Assembly (NCBI RefSeq): GCF_902459465.1
Contig: NC_047066.1
Location: forward strand, 21,083,047-21,147,046
Origin: Asterias rubens
Lineage: Eukaryota; Echinodermata; Asteroidea; Forcipulatida; Asteriidae
Direction of reading: 5' to 3'
Length of the DNA stretch: 64,000 nucleotides
Part shown: piece by piece, positions 24,050 to 37,200 of the stretch
Numbering within the stretch: the first letter of the stretch is position 1
Layout: each line of letters opens with the position of its first letter
The notes under the pieces: model-generated
What the model saw: only the letters and a program-made list of their open reading frames with translations
What the model was told of the DNA's origin: nothing
Database searches by the model: none
Translations under genes and position numbers: made by a program

Positions 24050-25840
24050 TGGTTTCGATTCATACCAGGGGCACTATGTGGTTTTGGGATTTCAGTTCCT
24101 ACTTTGACTCTTTCTCTAGGGTTTTCCTACCGCGTCCAATACTAAAATTTCTTCATCATCATCTTCTCTTCTTGGTTTATCAAGATATTTATCAAGATCA
24201 CATTTCTCTAAGGAGTCTTTACTGCTATTTTACTCCCTTTTTAGGCCTACAAAGTCCTTCAAGCATGGCTCCGGAACGAGGGGTACATGTACTCAATAGT
24301 TGAGTCAAGAAAAATGATTGATTTGCTTGTGTTGGTATCAGAATCTAGCAAGATATAGACAAAGAGATAAAAGAAACATACTATGTGAAATTGTTAGTAA
24401 GACCAGGAGCGAGTCTCTTCCTCCTCTAGGTATTATGATGGGTTAGGGTAGTCGGTGTGATCATGGTGTCATGATGCACCCCTATGTTAATAAAATATAA
24501 TAAAAAATCATCAAAATGTTGTAAGCATTGTGGATATTGTATACTAAAAATTTGTGTACACTTTAATTAGCCTAATTAAACAAACTGGTTTGCAGTGGTG
24601 ACCCCTCCCTCAATTGGTGTCAATGAAACTTCCCCATTTGAACTCTGGGACTTTGAAATAAACAATTACTGGATGTAAATGTCGCAGTTGGCAAACTCGA
24701 TATTTGTAGTAACTTTAATGTTTTAAAACCCTTTGGTCTAAAGTACACTCAAAACTGTGTGTTTTTACCTCCTGTTTAGAGACAACAAAAAAACAAATTA
24801 CGGCAAAACACGGCTTACTGAAGATAAAGTGTTTCAGTTTACCAGAAGTGCACCCTAAAAAGAAACGATCCCCTTGTGCCCACCCCCCCCCCCAATTGGT
24901 TCAAAAGGAGTCAAAATATGCTGGAAATTTAACAACCGGGGGAACAAAATTGTTTGCTTACAATACAATCAATAACATGTACAAATTTCAAGCCGAGATT
25001 TCAAAATCAAAGTGTCCAAAAGACGCCCCTTATGATAATAGTATGACACCCCCCCCCCCCCAATGTATAAAGCTGAACAATTTGTTGCTCATCGCAAGGG
25101 TAGAAGTAGTCACACTAAGAATATTATGTATGTAGACAAATATTAATAAAAGTTGTATATTAAAGCGAGCCATGTATTCAATCTATAAGCACTAATTATC
25201 CCATGGGGTTTCTACCAAAACATTGGCAACTAACGTTAAAAAACGTCAGTGTTTTTAAACACTTTATTTATGTTGATTTGCGTGCTATTAAGTGAAGGAT
25301 GCAAAACATCTTTATACCATGTACCCCATTCATTAAGTATCATACAGTGTTGTATAAAAAAACCTCATTGAGGTACTGGAAAGAAACAATTTCTTTATAT
25401 GTTTTCCAAAATCGGTTTAAATTTGCAGAACAAGTATAAACATGGCTTGCGTTTGAATAAGGTTAAAAATGTTTTTAAAAAGTATGCTGGCTGGAAACTG
25501 ATGCCTTGAATTTTAAGCATTTCTAAATAACTAATTAATTAACTAATTTTAGTTAAAGAAATTTAAAGAAAGAGTTTTATTTTATTTTAAATACTTGTAG
25601 AAATTCCTTAATTTACCCACAAGTATTTGTATCTTCTTTACTTGTAATTACTATTATCTGTATTGACCATTGGTGAAATAAAGATCCTCTTTAAAGTATT
25701 GCATGACTTCAAATTCTCTTTTTCTCTCATTTGCTTTTCTGGTGATGTCAAAGTTCATAGTTCTCATCTCATTTAATTTTTTTTTTTTTTTGACCCCCCC
25801 ATCCTAAGGTTTAAATATTAGTTCCGAGCAAATTTTTTCA
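24050..25840. other. AT-rich stretch with C-homopolymer tracts, no gene seen
   Basis: Long C runs occur near 24886 and 25048. The segment 24590-24660 shares GACCCCTCC..GAAACTTCC-type sequence with 28625-28670, suggesting an old dispersed repeat. No reliable exon was found. Confidence 0.4.
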
Positions 25841-25841
25841 A

Positions 25842-25927
25842 GAGCCGCCGTAGCGCAGCGGGCTAGCTCACAGCCCCCAGAATCCTGGGGCTGTGAGCCG
25901 GGTGGGTTCAAATCCTCTCCAGGACCT
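25842..25927 (+). repeat. tRNA-like unit with a perfect 12-bp hairpin
   Basis: A box TAGCGCAGCGGGCTAG and B box GGTTCAAATCC are present. In the anticodon-arm position a perfect stem GCTCACAGCCCC (25866-25877) pairs with GGGGCTGTGAGC (25887-25898) across a 9-base loop. This is too long for a normal anticodon arm, and the acceptor stem does not pair well. A tRNA-derived SINE or tRNA pseudogene is more likely than a working tRNA. Confidence 0.6.
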
Positions 25928-25970
25928 TTTTACCATTAAAATAAAGAATTTTTTTAAATTCTAGTAAAAA

Positions 25971-26043
25971 TGGGTAGGGCTTGAACCGGGGACCTTTCGC
26001 TCTGTAGTCTCTGGCCTTCACCGCTGTGCTACGAGCTGTTATG
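25971..26043 (-). repeat. Second tRNA-like unit, opposite strand
   Basis: On the minus strand GTAGCACAGCGGTGAAGG (A box) and GGTTCAAGCCC (B box) occur at tRNA spacing. It faces the unit at 25842-25927 across about 45 AT-rich bases. Probably a SINE head or tRNA relic; cloverleaf pairing is incomplete by eye. Confidence 0.5.
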
Positions 26044-26129
26044 AAAATCTAACGGTTTTTGGAGTGATGAATTTGCCGCATTTGGACTTAGAAAATTTTT
26101 CACAAATTTCTCACCAAAAGTTTTGCCTT

Positions 26130-26740
26130 GCTCGAGCCTTGGATTTCTAGCTGATCTGAGGGTTGACCAAGGGCCTTGCTGGCTCAGATTTCTTGGGGCT
26201 GAGGGGGTGGAGTGCTAAAAGGCAGTCACTAGAGCTGGGCTGCTGAGGGGACTGGAGAGCTATAAGGCAGTCACTGGGCTTGGGTTGATGAGGGGCTTGA
26301 GGGTTGGATGGAAGTCACTGACTGATCTGAGGGTTAGGGTTGGGGTCTTGGAGGAATGGATGGCTGGCAGTGGCGTTGGGCTTGGAGAGTTGGGGTTAGG
26401 GTCAGGGCTGGATGCCTGGCTGTGGGGTTGAGCTTGGAGAGTTGGGGTTAGGGTCAGGGCTAGATGCCTGGCAGTGGGGTTAGGCTGCTGAGGGGCTGGA
26501 TTGATGGTACTGGGCTAGGGTCTGGGATGTTTCTGTAATAAACTGGAATTTGGTGATTAATTCAAATGTATAAATTGAGTGTTATATGGCAGTCACTTTG
26601 GTTGGGACTGCATTGCTAAGTAGCAGGAATGTGCTGGGAGGGCTCGCGTTAGGGTGAGGGTACGGGCTCGCATTAGGGTTTTTAGGGTACGGCTTGCGTT
26701 AGGGTTAGGGTACGGGCTGGATGGCTGCGGGGAAGGCTTC
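26130..26740 (+). repeat. G-rich, telomere-like degenerate repeats
   Basis: Many GGGTTAGGG, GTTAGGGTTAGGG and TTAGGGT motifs are mixed with CTGGATGCCTGGC and GGCAGTCACT. TTAGGG is the usual animal telomere repeat, but here it is short and interspersed. It may be interstitial telomeric sequence or a G-rich minisatellite. Confidence 0.6.
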
Positions 26741-26789
26741 TGAGGAACGAATGAGGCTGCTCCAGACTTAAAATATTTTACGCAGTTTT

Positions 26790-28265
26790 TGATGAAGGTT
26801 TGGTGACCGTATTTTGCAACATAATTTTAAAAGGTTTTTTATTTAAGTCCGAAGTGTGTTATTTTGTTTATTGCAGGTTTGACTACGGTTTGTGTTTAAA
26901 GTTGTGGTATTTTATTTATTTGCGTAGGTTTAAATGTTTTTAAAGGTATATGTAGGTTTTTTATTTAAATATGTGGTATTTTATTTAAAGGTGTGGTATT
27001 TTATTTATTGCAAGTTTGACTATGTAATTAGTTTTTAAAGTTTCATTATTTAACATAGATTTTGTTAGTAAAGGTGTTTTATTTTATTTTTTGAAGGTTT
27101 GACTAGATTTTGTGTTTAAAGGTGTGGTATTTTATTTATTAAAGGTTTGCGTAGGTTTTAAATGCGTTTAAAGGTACATGTAGGATTTTTGTTTAAATAT
27201 GTGGTATTTTATTTATTAAAGATGTTTAAATTTTATTTATTGCAATGTTGACTATATAATTAGCTTTTAAAGTTATATTATTTAATTTAATTATCAGATT
27301 TTGTCATTAAAGGTGTTTTATTTAATATATTGAAGGTTTGACTAGATTTTGTGTTTAAAGGTGTTTTTATTTTTATTTATTCAAGGTTTGCATAGGTTTT
27401 AAATGTGTTTAAAGGTACATGTAGGTTTTTTGTTTAAATATGTGGTATTTTATTGATTAAAGGTGTTTAAATTTTATTTATTACAAGTTTGACTATAGAA
27501 TTAGTTTTTAAAGGTATATTATTTAATTCATTTACTAGGTTTTGTTATCAATGGTGTTTTATTTAATTTATTTAGTTTTAAAGGTACATGATTTTATGTA
27601 TTGATGGTTTAACTAGATTTTGGATTTAAAGGTATGTTAATTTATTTATTAATAAATATGCAGTGCTAAATGGCAGTCACTAGGGCTGGGCTGCTATATG
27701 GCAGTCACTGGGGCTGGTGTTTTATTTACTAAAGTTTGCGTTGGTTTAAGATGTGTTTAAAGGTAGTATAGATTTTGTGTTTAAAGGTATATGTACATTT
27801 GTGTGTAAAGGTGTGGTATTTTATTTAATGAAGGTATGACTAGATTTTGTGTTTAAAGGTGTGGTATTTTATTTATCAAAATTTGCGTAGGTTTAAGATG
27901 AGTTTAAAGGTGTGGTGTTTTATTTATTAAAATGTTTGTAGGTTTAAGATGTGTTTTTAAAAGGTACTGTAGATTTTAAGTTTAAAGGTGTGGCATTTTA
28001 TTTATTAAAGGTTTGACTACATGTTGTGTTTAAAGGAGTGGTATTTTTTCAATTAAAGTTTGCCCAGGTTTAAAATGTGTTAAAGGTAAATGTAGATTTT
28101 AAGTTTAAAGGTGTGGCAGTTTATTTGTTAAAGGTTTGACTAGATTATGGTTTTAAAGGTGTCTTTTCAATTTATGAAATTTTGACTAGATTTTGTGTAA
28201 GAAGGCGAGGTGTTTTATTTATTAAAATGTTTGACCAGACTTTGTTGTTAAGGTTGATGGTTTGT
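26790..28265 (+). repeat. AT-rich degenerate array of TTTAAAGGTGTGGTATTTTA-type units
   Basis: GTGTTTAAAGGTGTGGTATT, TTATTTATTAAAGG and TTTGCGTAGGTTTAA recur throughout, with a higher-order spacing near 240 bases early on (26990, 27230, 27470). A short insert at 27665-27715 (GGCAGTCACTAGGGCTGGG) is copied from the neighbouring G-rich block, linking the two. No coding potential. Confidence 0.75.
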
Positions 28266-28915
28266 TCAAGTAGGTTTGATTAATATGTCACAACATAATG
28301 CAGAGTATAACCATAATGATTTACATAGGCCTATAAACTCTAAAATGAAAGGAAAAACAGATTGTTTGCTACATTTATAGAATAATTTTATTCAACCATT
28401 TCAAGTTAATAAAAACTACAAAATACTGTCAATACAATTTTTAACATTAATATTAATCCAGATACTACCACCTTAAAATCTTAAGAGTAAACTTTTGTGC
28501 ACTGACAACGTCCAGCGCTTGAAAAAATATGATACTTTGTTCTACCATTGCTTTTTGTTTTGTTTGATTATATGGTTTTAGTGATTATATGGACACATTA
28601 ATTGTTTACTCATATTTTGCAAATTGTGACCCCCCCCCCTGAATGAAGTAAAGAAACTTCCACTCTGCTATTTACAAACTATAAACCCTTTCATCAAACT
28701 AAGTTTTAATATTATTAAGTTGACCCAGAATCATGTTTGAAGGTGAATATAACAATTAAAAATAACAACAGTGTTCCAGCAAAGTTTGCGCCTGGTACAA
28801 TTTTAGGTTAAATATTTTTCTTTTTCTATTAATTGGCTGGCGTACTAAGTTAACACAAAAATGCCTAGATTCATGATTGAGGTCTATGTCTTTTTTATTA
28901 TCCCACATTATCCCT

Positions 28916-29315
28916 TCAAAGGGAACATTTTTATTATACCATTGGTATTTGGAACTATTTGTTGTTTTAATTCTAAATTATTGTAGTTAAACACAATAAA
29001 AACTTTCATTTCAAAAGGTGGTAGCCTGTTTGAGTTATCGCCAAAAATCCAAAGCACTTATGTCCGTGCAGGAAGAATGATAGCTAATTGGAATACACAA
29101 TCTGAGATACGTATCTGACAGAAACATTTCTCAGACTCAAATTTGGAGGGATGTAAAACTGATATTTTTTCCATATCCAAATTATTATCTTGGTACTTAA
29201 ACGATTCTCAAAATGCTTTTATATCATCAAAAGCTGCTGGATGTTCTTCGGACCTAGTAAGTTTTTTGTTGCCATTATTTGATGAGAGAACACCAAGTAT
29301 ATACCTTCCCTTTAA
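28916..29315. mobile_element. Family B MITE, copy 2
   Basis: CTTCAAAGGGAACATTT at the left and TATACCTTCCCTTTAAA at the right form imperfect inverted ends. CAGGAAGAATGATAGC and CGATTCTCAAAATGC match copy 1. A short open frame inside (29143-29466) is not supported as a gene. Confidence 0.6.
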
Positions 29316-29459
29316 ACTCAACCCTTTTTTGCGCAATTGTGTCCACATTATTAAAACGCCTGGTTTAAATCTCATAAAAAGGTTGACAGTATACACCAAA
29401 GCCTGGTATAGGGTCTGCATTTATATCTACTTGCTAACGTCCCACATCTGCAACACCAT

Positions 29460-30750
29460 TAAGTGAACCCACCCACCCACCCCCCCCCCCCCTCGGCAAC
29501 ATAAACTAATCTATTGCTTAGTATACATTAGTTTTAACATGTGATGTGATCAAGCAAAATGAAATGTTTGTCAAACCAATTAAGTGTTGTTTATACAACA
29601 CATTTGAATATAGAATAACCTTTGCTTTGTTTTTAAGCCCCATGTTGATACCACATTTGACTACAAAGAATGAAACTGAGAAAATAGGGTTTATTGAAAA
29701 TACCTCCGCACATTTTCTTTCAATGCTAATTTTAACACACTTTTGATCTAAAGTTGCCAATATAAAATAAAATATATTTCATTGCAATTTACACAAAAAA
29801 AACCATTTGAAATTTCACCCTTGTTGGTCTGTTCTAGCTTGTTTCTCGATACTGATATTTGGACAAATGACTCATTTAGCTTGATCACTTCACAAATGCA
29901 TAACTACTTTATTACTTAATATAATTACTTATGAAAAGTACATAATTCGTCTGCTCAGAACTATATTAGGTCATTAGTGCAATTTATATGGGTTTGATAA
30001 AATTGCTTTGGCATATTTTGGAGCTCCTGGTAAATATTTATTAGATCAACAGTGGTCTTCAAGATTTTCTAGGTAAAACATTGATTTCTTAATTTTGATT
30101 TTTGATTTTAAAGTAAACGCATGACATTCTGTTCAATACAAACTTGGAATTACGATTACCGACCTCATAGCACTGAGCTGACGATTTATGTCAATGTTAT
30201 TCATGCACTGGGGATGTACTTGACATGCAGTTATTAACATGCATTACTTTTTTTTATTGTTAGTGTAAAAAAAGTAACACAACGCACCTTGCTGTTGTAA
30301 CTCTTTACACTTCTAAATTAGTGAAAGGAAAGGGGCATGTCACTCAATAAAGCAAGCAGCATATCCAAAGATGATTGCCATTCCATTGTGTGTCAGTTAT
30401 GATGCAATCACAAAGTAGAACAAGAATGGTCTGTGATAGGCAATTGCAGGTCTCAGGAAAATACTTTGTGACTGAGGACTCCTCAAGATACCACACCTAT
30501 GAAATACAAACAAATGAAATATTTACATTAAAGGTGGTCCTACAATGCTCTAAACATCTTAATTAAAAATTACCTTCTTATGACCAAATAGAAATTGTAG
30601 ATACTGGTTAATAACTAATTAACAATAACATTTGCATAAAGTACCAAAGAATTAAGCCCAAAATGCACCTCTCTATTTAAGAAAGTATCATTCGTAATGT
30701 CAACTTAACAATTATAATTTTTATGTTTTTGTCCAAGTTGTAGCAGATAT
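29460..30750. other. No supported gene
   Basis: AT-rich, with a C-homopolymer near 29478-29492. A minus-strand segment near 30543-30450 has an acceptor-like start and a short frame ending PFLFYFVIAS; it was examined and not accepted as a gene. Confidence 0.35.
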
Positions 30751-30751
30751 T

Positions 30752-31042
30752 CAGGGCTCAAATTTTATACTAGACCACAGGTCACTGGTCTGGTCAGGGT
30801 CAGACGCAATGTTGTAGGTCTCGAGACCTGGTCTCGGCCTCAAGACGGTCTCAAGATCTTTTTTTGTTTCTCAGTCTTGGTCTCGTTCTCGGCTTGAAAA
30901 GTCTCGGTCTCATAAGGGCTGGTCTTAAACTCGGAAGAACTGGTCTCGGTCTTGCCTCCGCTGCAAATGTCTCGGGTCTCGGCCCTCGTAACTTGAAGTA
31001 AGTGGCCTAGTTCCTGTGGTCCAGTATAAACTTTGAGCCCTG
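30752..31042. mobile_element. Foldback element with CAGGGCTCAAA ends and GTCTCG-rich core
   Basis: The ends CAGGGCTCAAATTTTATACT and (inverted) CAGGGCTCAAAGTTTATACT pair over about 35 bases. The core carries about ten GGTCTCG/GTCTCG repeats. CAGGG ends are hAT-like, but I see no matching 8-bp flanks. No coding sequence. Confidence 0.7.
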
Positions 31043-31135
31043 TTATGGTAAATCCATACATGTATAAAATTATTTGACATCATGAATGATCAGGAATGTA
31101 CCTTCTCAGTGGGATAAGCATTTTGATGACGTGCA

Positions 31136-31199
31136 GTGCACAGACATCCACTTTATAGCTCGATGGACGGTGCACAGACATCCACTTTATAGCTCCGTG
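31136..31199. repeat. 34-bp tandem duplication
   Basis: GTGCACAGACATCCACTTTA plus TAGCTC starts at 31136 and again at 31170, nearly identical. It lies just downstream (minus strand) of the candidate terminal exon at 31223-31206, so it would fall in its 3' UTR. Confidence 0.85.
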
Positions 31200-31205
31200 G
31201 ATTTC

Positions 31206-34200
31206 AGTTCAGCTTTGAGAGCTCTGTAACAGCAAATACAAAAGTATGTAATGTTATAATAGTGTTTACTAAAAAGTGTTAGTGCGTGTAGATCGTGACT
31301 TTAAATAATCAGAGCTTCATACAGCACTCAAATCCATCACTCAGTGACACACATAGCACTCCAACTTTATTACCACTGGTCTCTTGACCATGTATTTCAT
31401 TCCCTAAACCATCTCAGATCCCTCGGAAGTATAAAACTGTAAGGATAGTGAAATTTTAACCCCAACAGACTAACGGTATTTGGCAAAATCATTTAACCAT
31501 TGCTTCGTCCTTCAATGCACCTAACCATAAATGCTTTGTAAAAAGTTGGGAAGGTGCCAGTAGTGCATTCTGCTCTAACAACCAGGTTCCTGAGTGGATG
31601 AAATACCCATGGCTTCACTATATCCCCTTGTTAACCGTGTTTCAGCCCAAGAAGTAAGTGGTAAAGTGCTACTGGTGACAGTTAGGTGTAGCCCTTGATT
31701 GCAGTTGCCGTCCATGGCATTATGACATGAGGCGATCTCTCATAAATAAAAAGATTCCTCAACCGACAAAAATCTTGTAATAATTAATGATTTATAAATT
31801 TACCTGCTGAGGAGAAGGCATCATTGATGTTTAGCAGCAAGTCCAAAACTTTTGGAGGGGTGACCTCTGGCTGACCTATGCAAACAAAATAAAAGCGATA
31901 CTTAGTAAGAGGGAGGTAGATGTATATATACAGACATGACAGAGCTAACACACATCGCTGGTTATAAAGTATGAGCATGGGGAAGGGAATGGGTAGAACC
32001 ATGGAGGTAGGAAGGGATGTCAAACCAAAATTAATATTCATTATCCCGAGGCAAATTTAGATTTCATTTTTTTTATTCATGTTTGGTGAGATTTTTGGTT
32101 GATCTTGAATGATCTTTCTTGAAATAATTATTGATCAGCTCCTTACCTAGGAACAACATTCAACGAGGTCAGGTCAGGAGGGAAAACTCCTAGTAACTCA
32201 TAAAAAGGTTTTATGTGCCTAATTATAAAGAAGGCCTATTGAATTTCACAAAACGGAACGTGTTCCGGAAACTGAAAACGAACAGGTGCACATACACCTG
32301 TTGTCAACTGTGTACTGTACGCATGGGGTGAAAGTTCTAAGGTGTAAAACTGTAAGGGATTTGACGAAATTTATGTCAATTCTACCTGTGAAAATCCTTT
32401 TTAATAAAACAAGAAACGCCACAAGTAGATTATCAACTCACCCATCGCACCTTTGTCACAAATGTGTCCTCATAACTGGAGTAAAACATGGACTTGTCGA
32501 AAAAGAAGTACTCCATCATGTTTCGACATCTTCCATTTTGTCTTCGTAAGTGAGCGACGACACAGCCTGTCTGATCACATGACGAGCACAGCCCCCCCCC
32601 CCCCGGAGCTACTAATTTGCATAAAGGAAGACCCTCTCTCAAAACAAAACAAACAAATTTATATGTTTTTTAAGGTATTTCAGGGGGAAAATCTATAGAG
32701 AAAATTGTCTGAATCTAATGACTCTTCTCTTCCTGTTATTAATAACTGTTTTGATAAAAGTTGCATTATGCGGATGAACATTGTTAGCAGTAATCATTGA
32801 CGTAGTCTGTTTACCCCCATATCATAATGTACATCCGCAGTTTTATGTCATCTTCGTGTACAAAACGATCGGGCGCACTATTTTGATGCACTCACTGTAG
32901 AGTTTTGCTCCTGGAGAAAAAACATCATCTTTGTAAGAAAAATAATCGACAAACATCGCCCCCAAAACCGTAAAAACAGGATGACGAATCTCAGAAGGTT
33001 TTAGGTAAGTTTTTTCTTGACATTTTTATGAAACTTTGCCAATAACTGTTGGGTTGTTTTCTTGGGTTTTGAGGTGGTTTGTATGACCTTTAGACAGGGT
33101 CATCTAAAGTTCAAGTTTGCTAAACTTACGGATGGTCACTGTGGGGAGTGAGCACCACTGACTATACTTTACTGTACTGTGACAGAATTTTCTAGAAAAT
33201 GTTCTTGACATTCTCGAAAGATGGTTGTTCATTTCTTTGGTGCCCATTTATAACTTCATTGACTTCATGCCTCATTTGAAAGAGTAAATTAATTCAGAGA
33301 CCTCTTGTTTTCAATAAGATGCTATACAGAAACAATCAGTGAACATTTCTGTTCACATAATTTCTTGTTGTATGTATCATTGAAACCGACATCAGAACAG
33401 TTTTGTGTCATATTCAGGAATTTTGTTCGCATTCCTTTTGATTTTTTGTTTTGCTTATTTTGATTGCAGCAATCAGAATAATCAGTGTGTATCTGTAGTA
33501 AGTGAGGTAGGGTGGGCGGGGGGGGGGTCATTAAATAGTGACTACAGACTACGTTAAAAAACTTTAATTCTACATTTTTCACGTTAACAAGATGGTTAAT
33601 TATTCAGGTATTGAAAGTGACATGTTGGAATTTGAATACCATTTTCCACAAGAAACTTACATGTATAATCAAGTTGTATTCTGGTTTACTTCTTTCAGTA
33701 GTTCATGAAGTTTAATTATTTCATGTAACTGTTCACATTGAAGAATAAACCGTGGGATTAATTAATTTATTATTAAAGCAACTTACTTAAGGCAAGTAAG
33801 TTTAATATTTTAGCGTGTAAAAAAGCAATTGCAAAACTGACATGAGGTGGGGGGGGGCTTAGGGACAACGTTTTTTTTTTCAAACCAGTATGCGCTACTC
33901 CTAGAACTATTTCGGTTTTGTCCGCTGGAGACGATAGCAGTCGAAACCGAAATAGTTTTAGGAGCAAGTATGCACATGCCATAATACTGGCATTAGGATA
34001 AAAGACAAATTGTACAAGGTGCTTTGATTACGACTAATCTCTATTTTCTCAATCACCTCAATTAGTAGGGATGACATGTACTCTCCCAATGAATTTGGCA
34101 ATTTTCTCTCCAAGTAGGCATACTGCATCCCCCATGACAGGGCATGACAGGGCAGTGTAAAAGATTGCAACTTCTGTTCCTATCTGAGATATATTTTTCT

Positions 34201-37200
34201 TCAAATTTGTATGTAATGTGTTCCAACAAAATAAGTGTTGGTATCACAAAATTCTAATAATAAAAAATAAAATCAAAATTTTATGCGAAGGTCATATTAA
34301 AATGAAATGAATGGTCCCTTACCAATTAAAAAAACTGTATAGATATTGGAGACAACAAACCACATTTTGACCAACAGATATGACTTACAAAAGACAAACC
34401 ATGCTTTATTTACAATTCACTCCTGTGAAACATCACAAGAACAGCCAAATATCATACAGTTTGTTACAATAATAATTGCTATGGAGATATATACAATTTA
34501 CATAAATGAAAGTTTGCGATTATGATATTAATGTTGAAATATAAGAAAGCCTGGCATTTTTAAACAGCACACTGCAAGTCTTGCATTTTAACTTGACATC
34601 TTGTTCCATTCATGAATTCAGCAAAATAAATCTTAGACTAATATGTCAAATCTTAAATGGGCATGGTGTTGTGATCAAAGCATGTCTGTGGCCAGACGTT
34701 AAATTCTGACCTCTAACCCAGTTATTGCACACGTGCGCGATAATAATGACGGCACTCTTTAAATTTCTTGTTTGTGATGTGACAGTTAACGCGCACTCTG
34801 TTGTAACTAGGTAATAATAATGACGGCACTCTTAAAGTTCTTGTTTGTGATGCGATGGTTACTGCACACCGTGTTGTAACTGGGTGATAATAATGACGGC
34901 ACTCTTAAAGTTCTTGTTTGTGATGTGACGGTTACTACGCACCATGTTGTAACTGGGTTAGAGTTCATGTTTCTATGGTCCAGCCACAAGCAGACTATGA
35001 TCATGAAGTCACTGCCCCTTTAAGCAGGCCTGCCCCTTTAAGTCTGTCATACAGAATGTGTGTTGCACACACCTTTATACAATATCCAACCTATACAAAA
35101 ACATGGTATTTTAAAATGTTTTTCAGACATTCAGAACCAGACAAGTCTGAGGGATAGCAATGAGTTTATACCAAAGCAACATCTTAAACTGGTGTTTCCT
35201 TAGCTCTTGTTAACTGACAAATCTGCTGGCCTACCAATGAAAACACCTGGGCCAATTTCATAAAGCCTGTAAGCACAAAATCGTGCTTAGCAATATAAGA
35301 TTACCAGCCAGAATACTTTACAGCTACCATTGCTGTGACTGGTACCCCGTTCATTTCTTGCTTAGCAAAGAATGCTCAGTAGAATTTTCTGCTAAACAGC
35401 TTTATGAAATTGAAACCTGCGGACCAGACACACTGCTCGCTGCACATAAACCAGTGATAATTCATGCTACTTCATTTTGAAAGAAAACCCTTAAATTATG
35501 GACCGGTGAAAAAGCTGATGAACCAGTTAAATAAAAAGCTAACTAGTCCCATTGAGTATTCACTGAAAATGTCAACCCTGCTAGTCCGTGTAAAGTCAGT
35601 CTATTGAACAATTCAAAATGTCTACATTGGCTTTTGAAACAGTTGATTTTTTACCAAAACTCGCTAATGTTTTAAGAAAAAAACAAATCTGCAAAGAGTT
35701 AGTTTTCTACTAAGAGTGGTACTATGATATTATGAATAAATAAAGAATGACTTCATTTTTTACATGGTTCAATAGATGAACTTGCTTCATATACTTAACC
35801 GTTAGTCAAATTTCGAGTGTATGCTATGGGAGATGTTTAATATTATAATCCGTAAAATCAATAGCCCCCAGCGCCCCCTCCCCCCCCCCCACTACAATTT
35901 CCAATATTTTAATTTGGTTATTTCAAAAGCACCATAACAAACAAACAAAATTAACTTTCACCTAAACGTTTTGTAAAGAAATGTACAAATCTTCAGGGAA
36001 AAAGAATGGAAAACAACCTCCCCAAACCATACCAAATTAAATAATTGTATATGGCATTTGTGTAGAAAAGTTTAGCTTTTAAATATGTTTTGAAATCTGC
36101 CCAAACTATTTGGAAAGAGCTACAAGAAATAAACTATGAATGGGTCAAACTGTAGAAACCCTTAACAGTTTTTGTTAGTTTTTTGTTAAGTTAAATGTTA
36201 AAATATAGTATTTTTTTGAGAAATGTCAACTGAAATGTATAACAAAATGCCGACACCTTAGAAACAACTATTGCAGAGCACATTTGGAACATGATCTTGT
36301 TTAAACAATTTGAAATCAACAATTTGACAGATTTCTGTAAATATTTCCACATACAGTGTAATCGATCATTTGTCGTAGAAACATTGAATAATTCAAATAA
36401 AAAAATTAATGGCATTGAATTTGATAATGGATATTCAAACTTTTAATTTACAAAAGGGACATTATATATATTTTATTGAAGTGTTGGAGGAAGGTTAAAG
36501 CTTAACAGAAAAAAAAAAAACCAGGAAAACAAATCAGATTTTCAACATTGTAAATCAGCCTAAGATGGCATCCCAGTTCTGATCCTTGTTATTTGACTGT
36601 GAAACACAGGTCTTGTGTATAAAAACGCATTATATACATGTACTGTTGCGACGCTTCAAAATTAAATGTTAGCGCCCAATATGGATAATTATTGGACACT
36701 ACATGAAGTTGTTTCCTAAACTTGTTTATAAATACAATCCCTACCCATTTGTTCCAACTCGGTACATGTATAATGTATAATGGTGGTACAGGTATCTTAG
36801 TCTGTGTACCAAAGCCAGACTGCAATGGTTGTTAATAAATACAAAACAGTCTGGACCCACGTCACTGATCCATATTTCTTAAGCAAATACGGTAAAAGCA
36901 CAATCAGTGTTTTAACAAGTATAGTTTAATGAAATAGTTCTATTATATGGTGTTACTTTCATCTTCTTCAGTATACATGGTTAGAAGGTCTATCTTAACT
37001 TCTGGCACATCAGTTAAAAAAAAAGCACTTGATTTGAAGAATAATGTGTGAATGTACACTTCATGCAGCATTGTAAACCAAAGTATTCAAGAACAGGCAT
37101 ATCACACAGGCATACATTATATCTGACAGGAACTTGCTAGTTCTTTGATACCCCCCCCCCCCACCACCAAACAGAAAAGGCACATCGATTTACCCTTTCA

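Noticed and set aside
20267..24145. Long open frames (up to 508 residues) of 11-residue repeats
   Set aside because: They are produced by a 33-bp minisatellite. Competing frames on both strands are equally open and are broken by random single-base indels, so there is no sign of coding selection.
25842..26043. Functional tRNA genes
   Set aside because: A and B boxes are present, but acceptor and anticodon arms do not form a proper cloverleaf by eye; SINE or pseudogene origin is more likely.
30450..30545. Minus-strand exon-like segment ending IAYHRPFLFYFVIAS, reminiscent of the serpin signature
   Set aside because: The match is about ten residues and it stops where a serpin needs a further strand. 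No other serpin exons lie nearby and its phase does not fit the neighbouring candidate exons.
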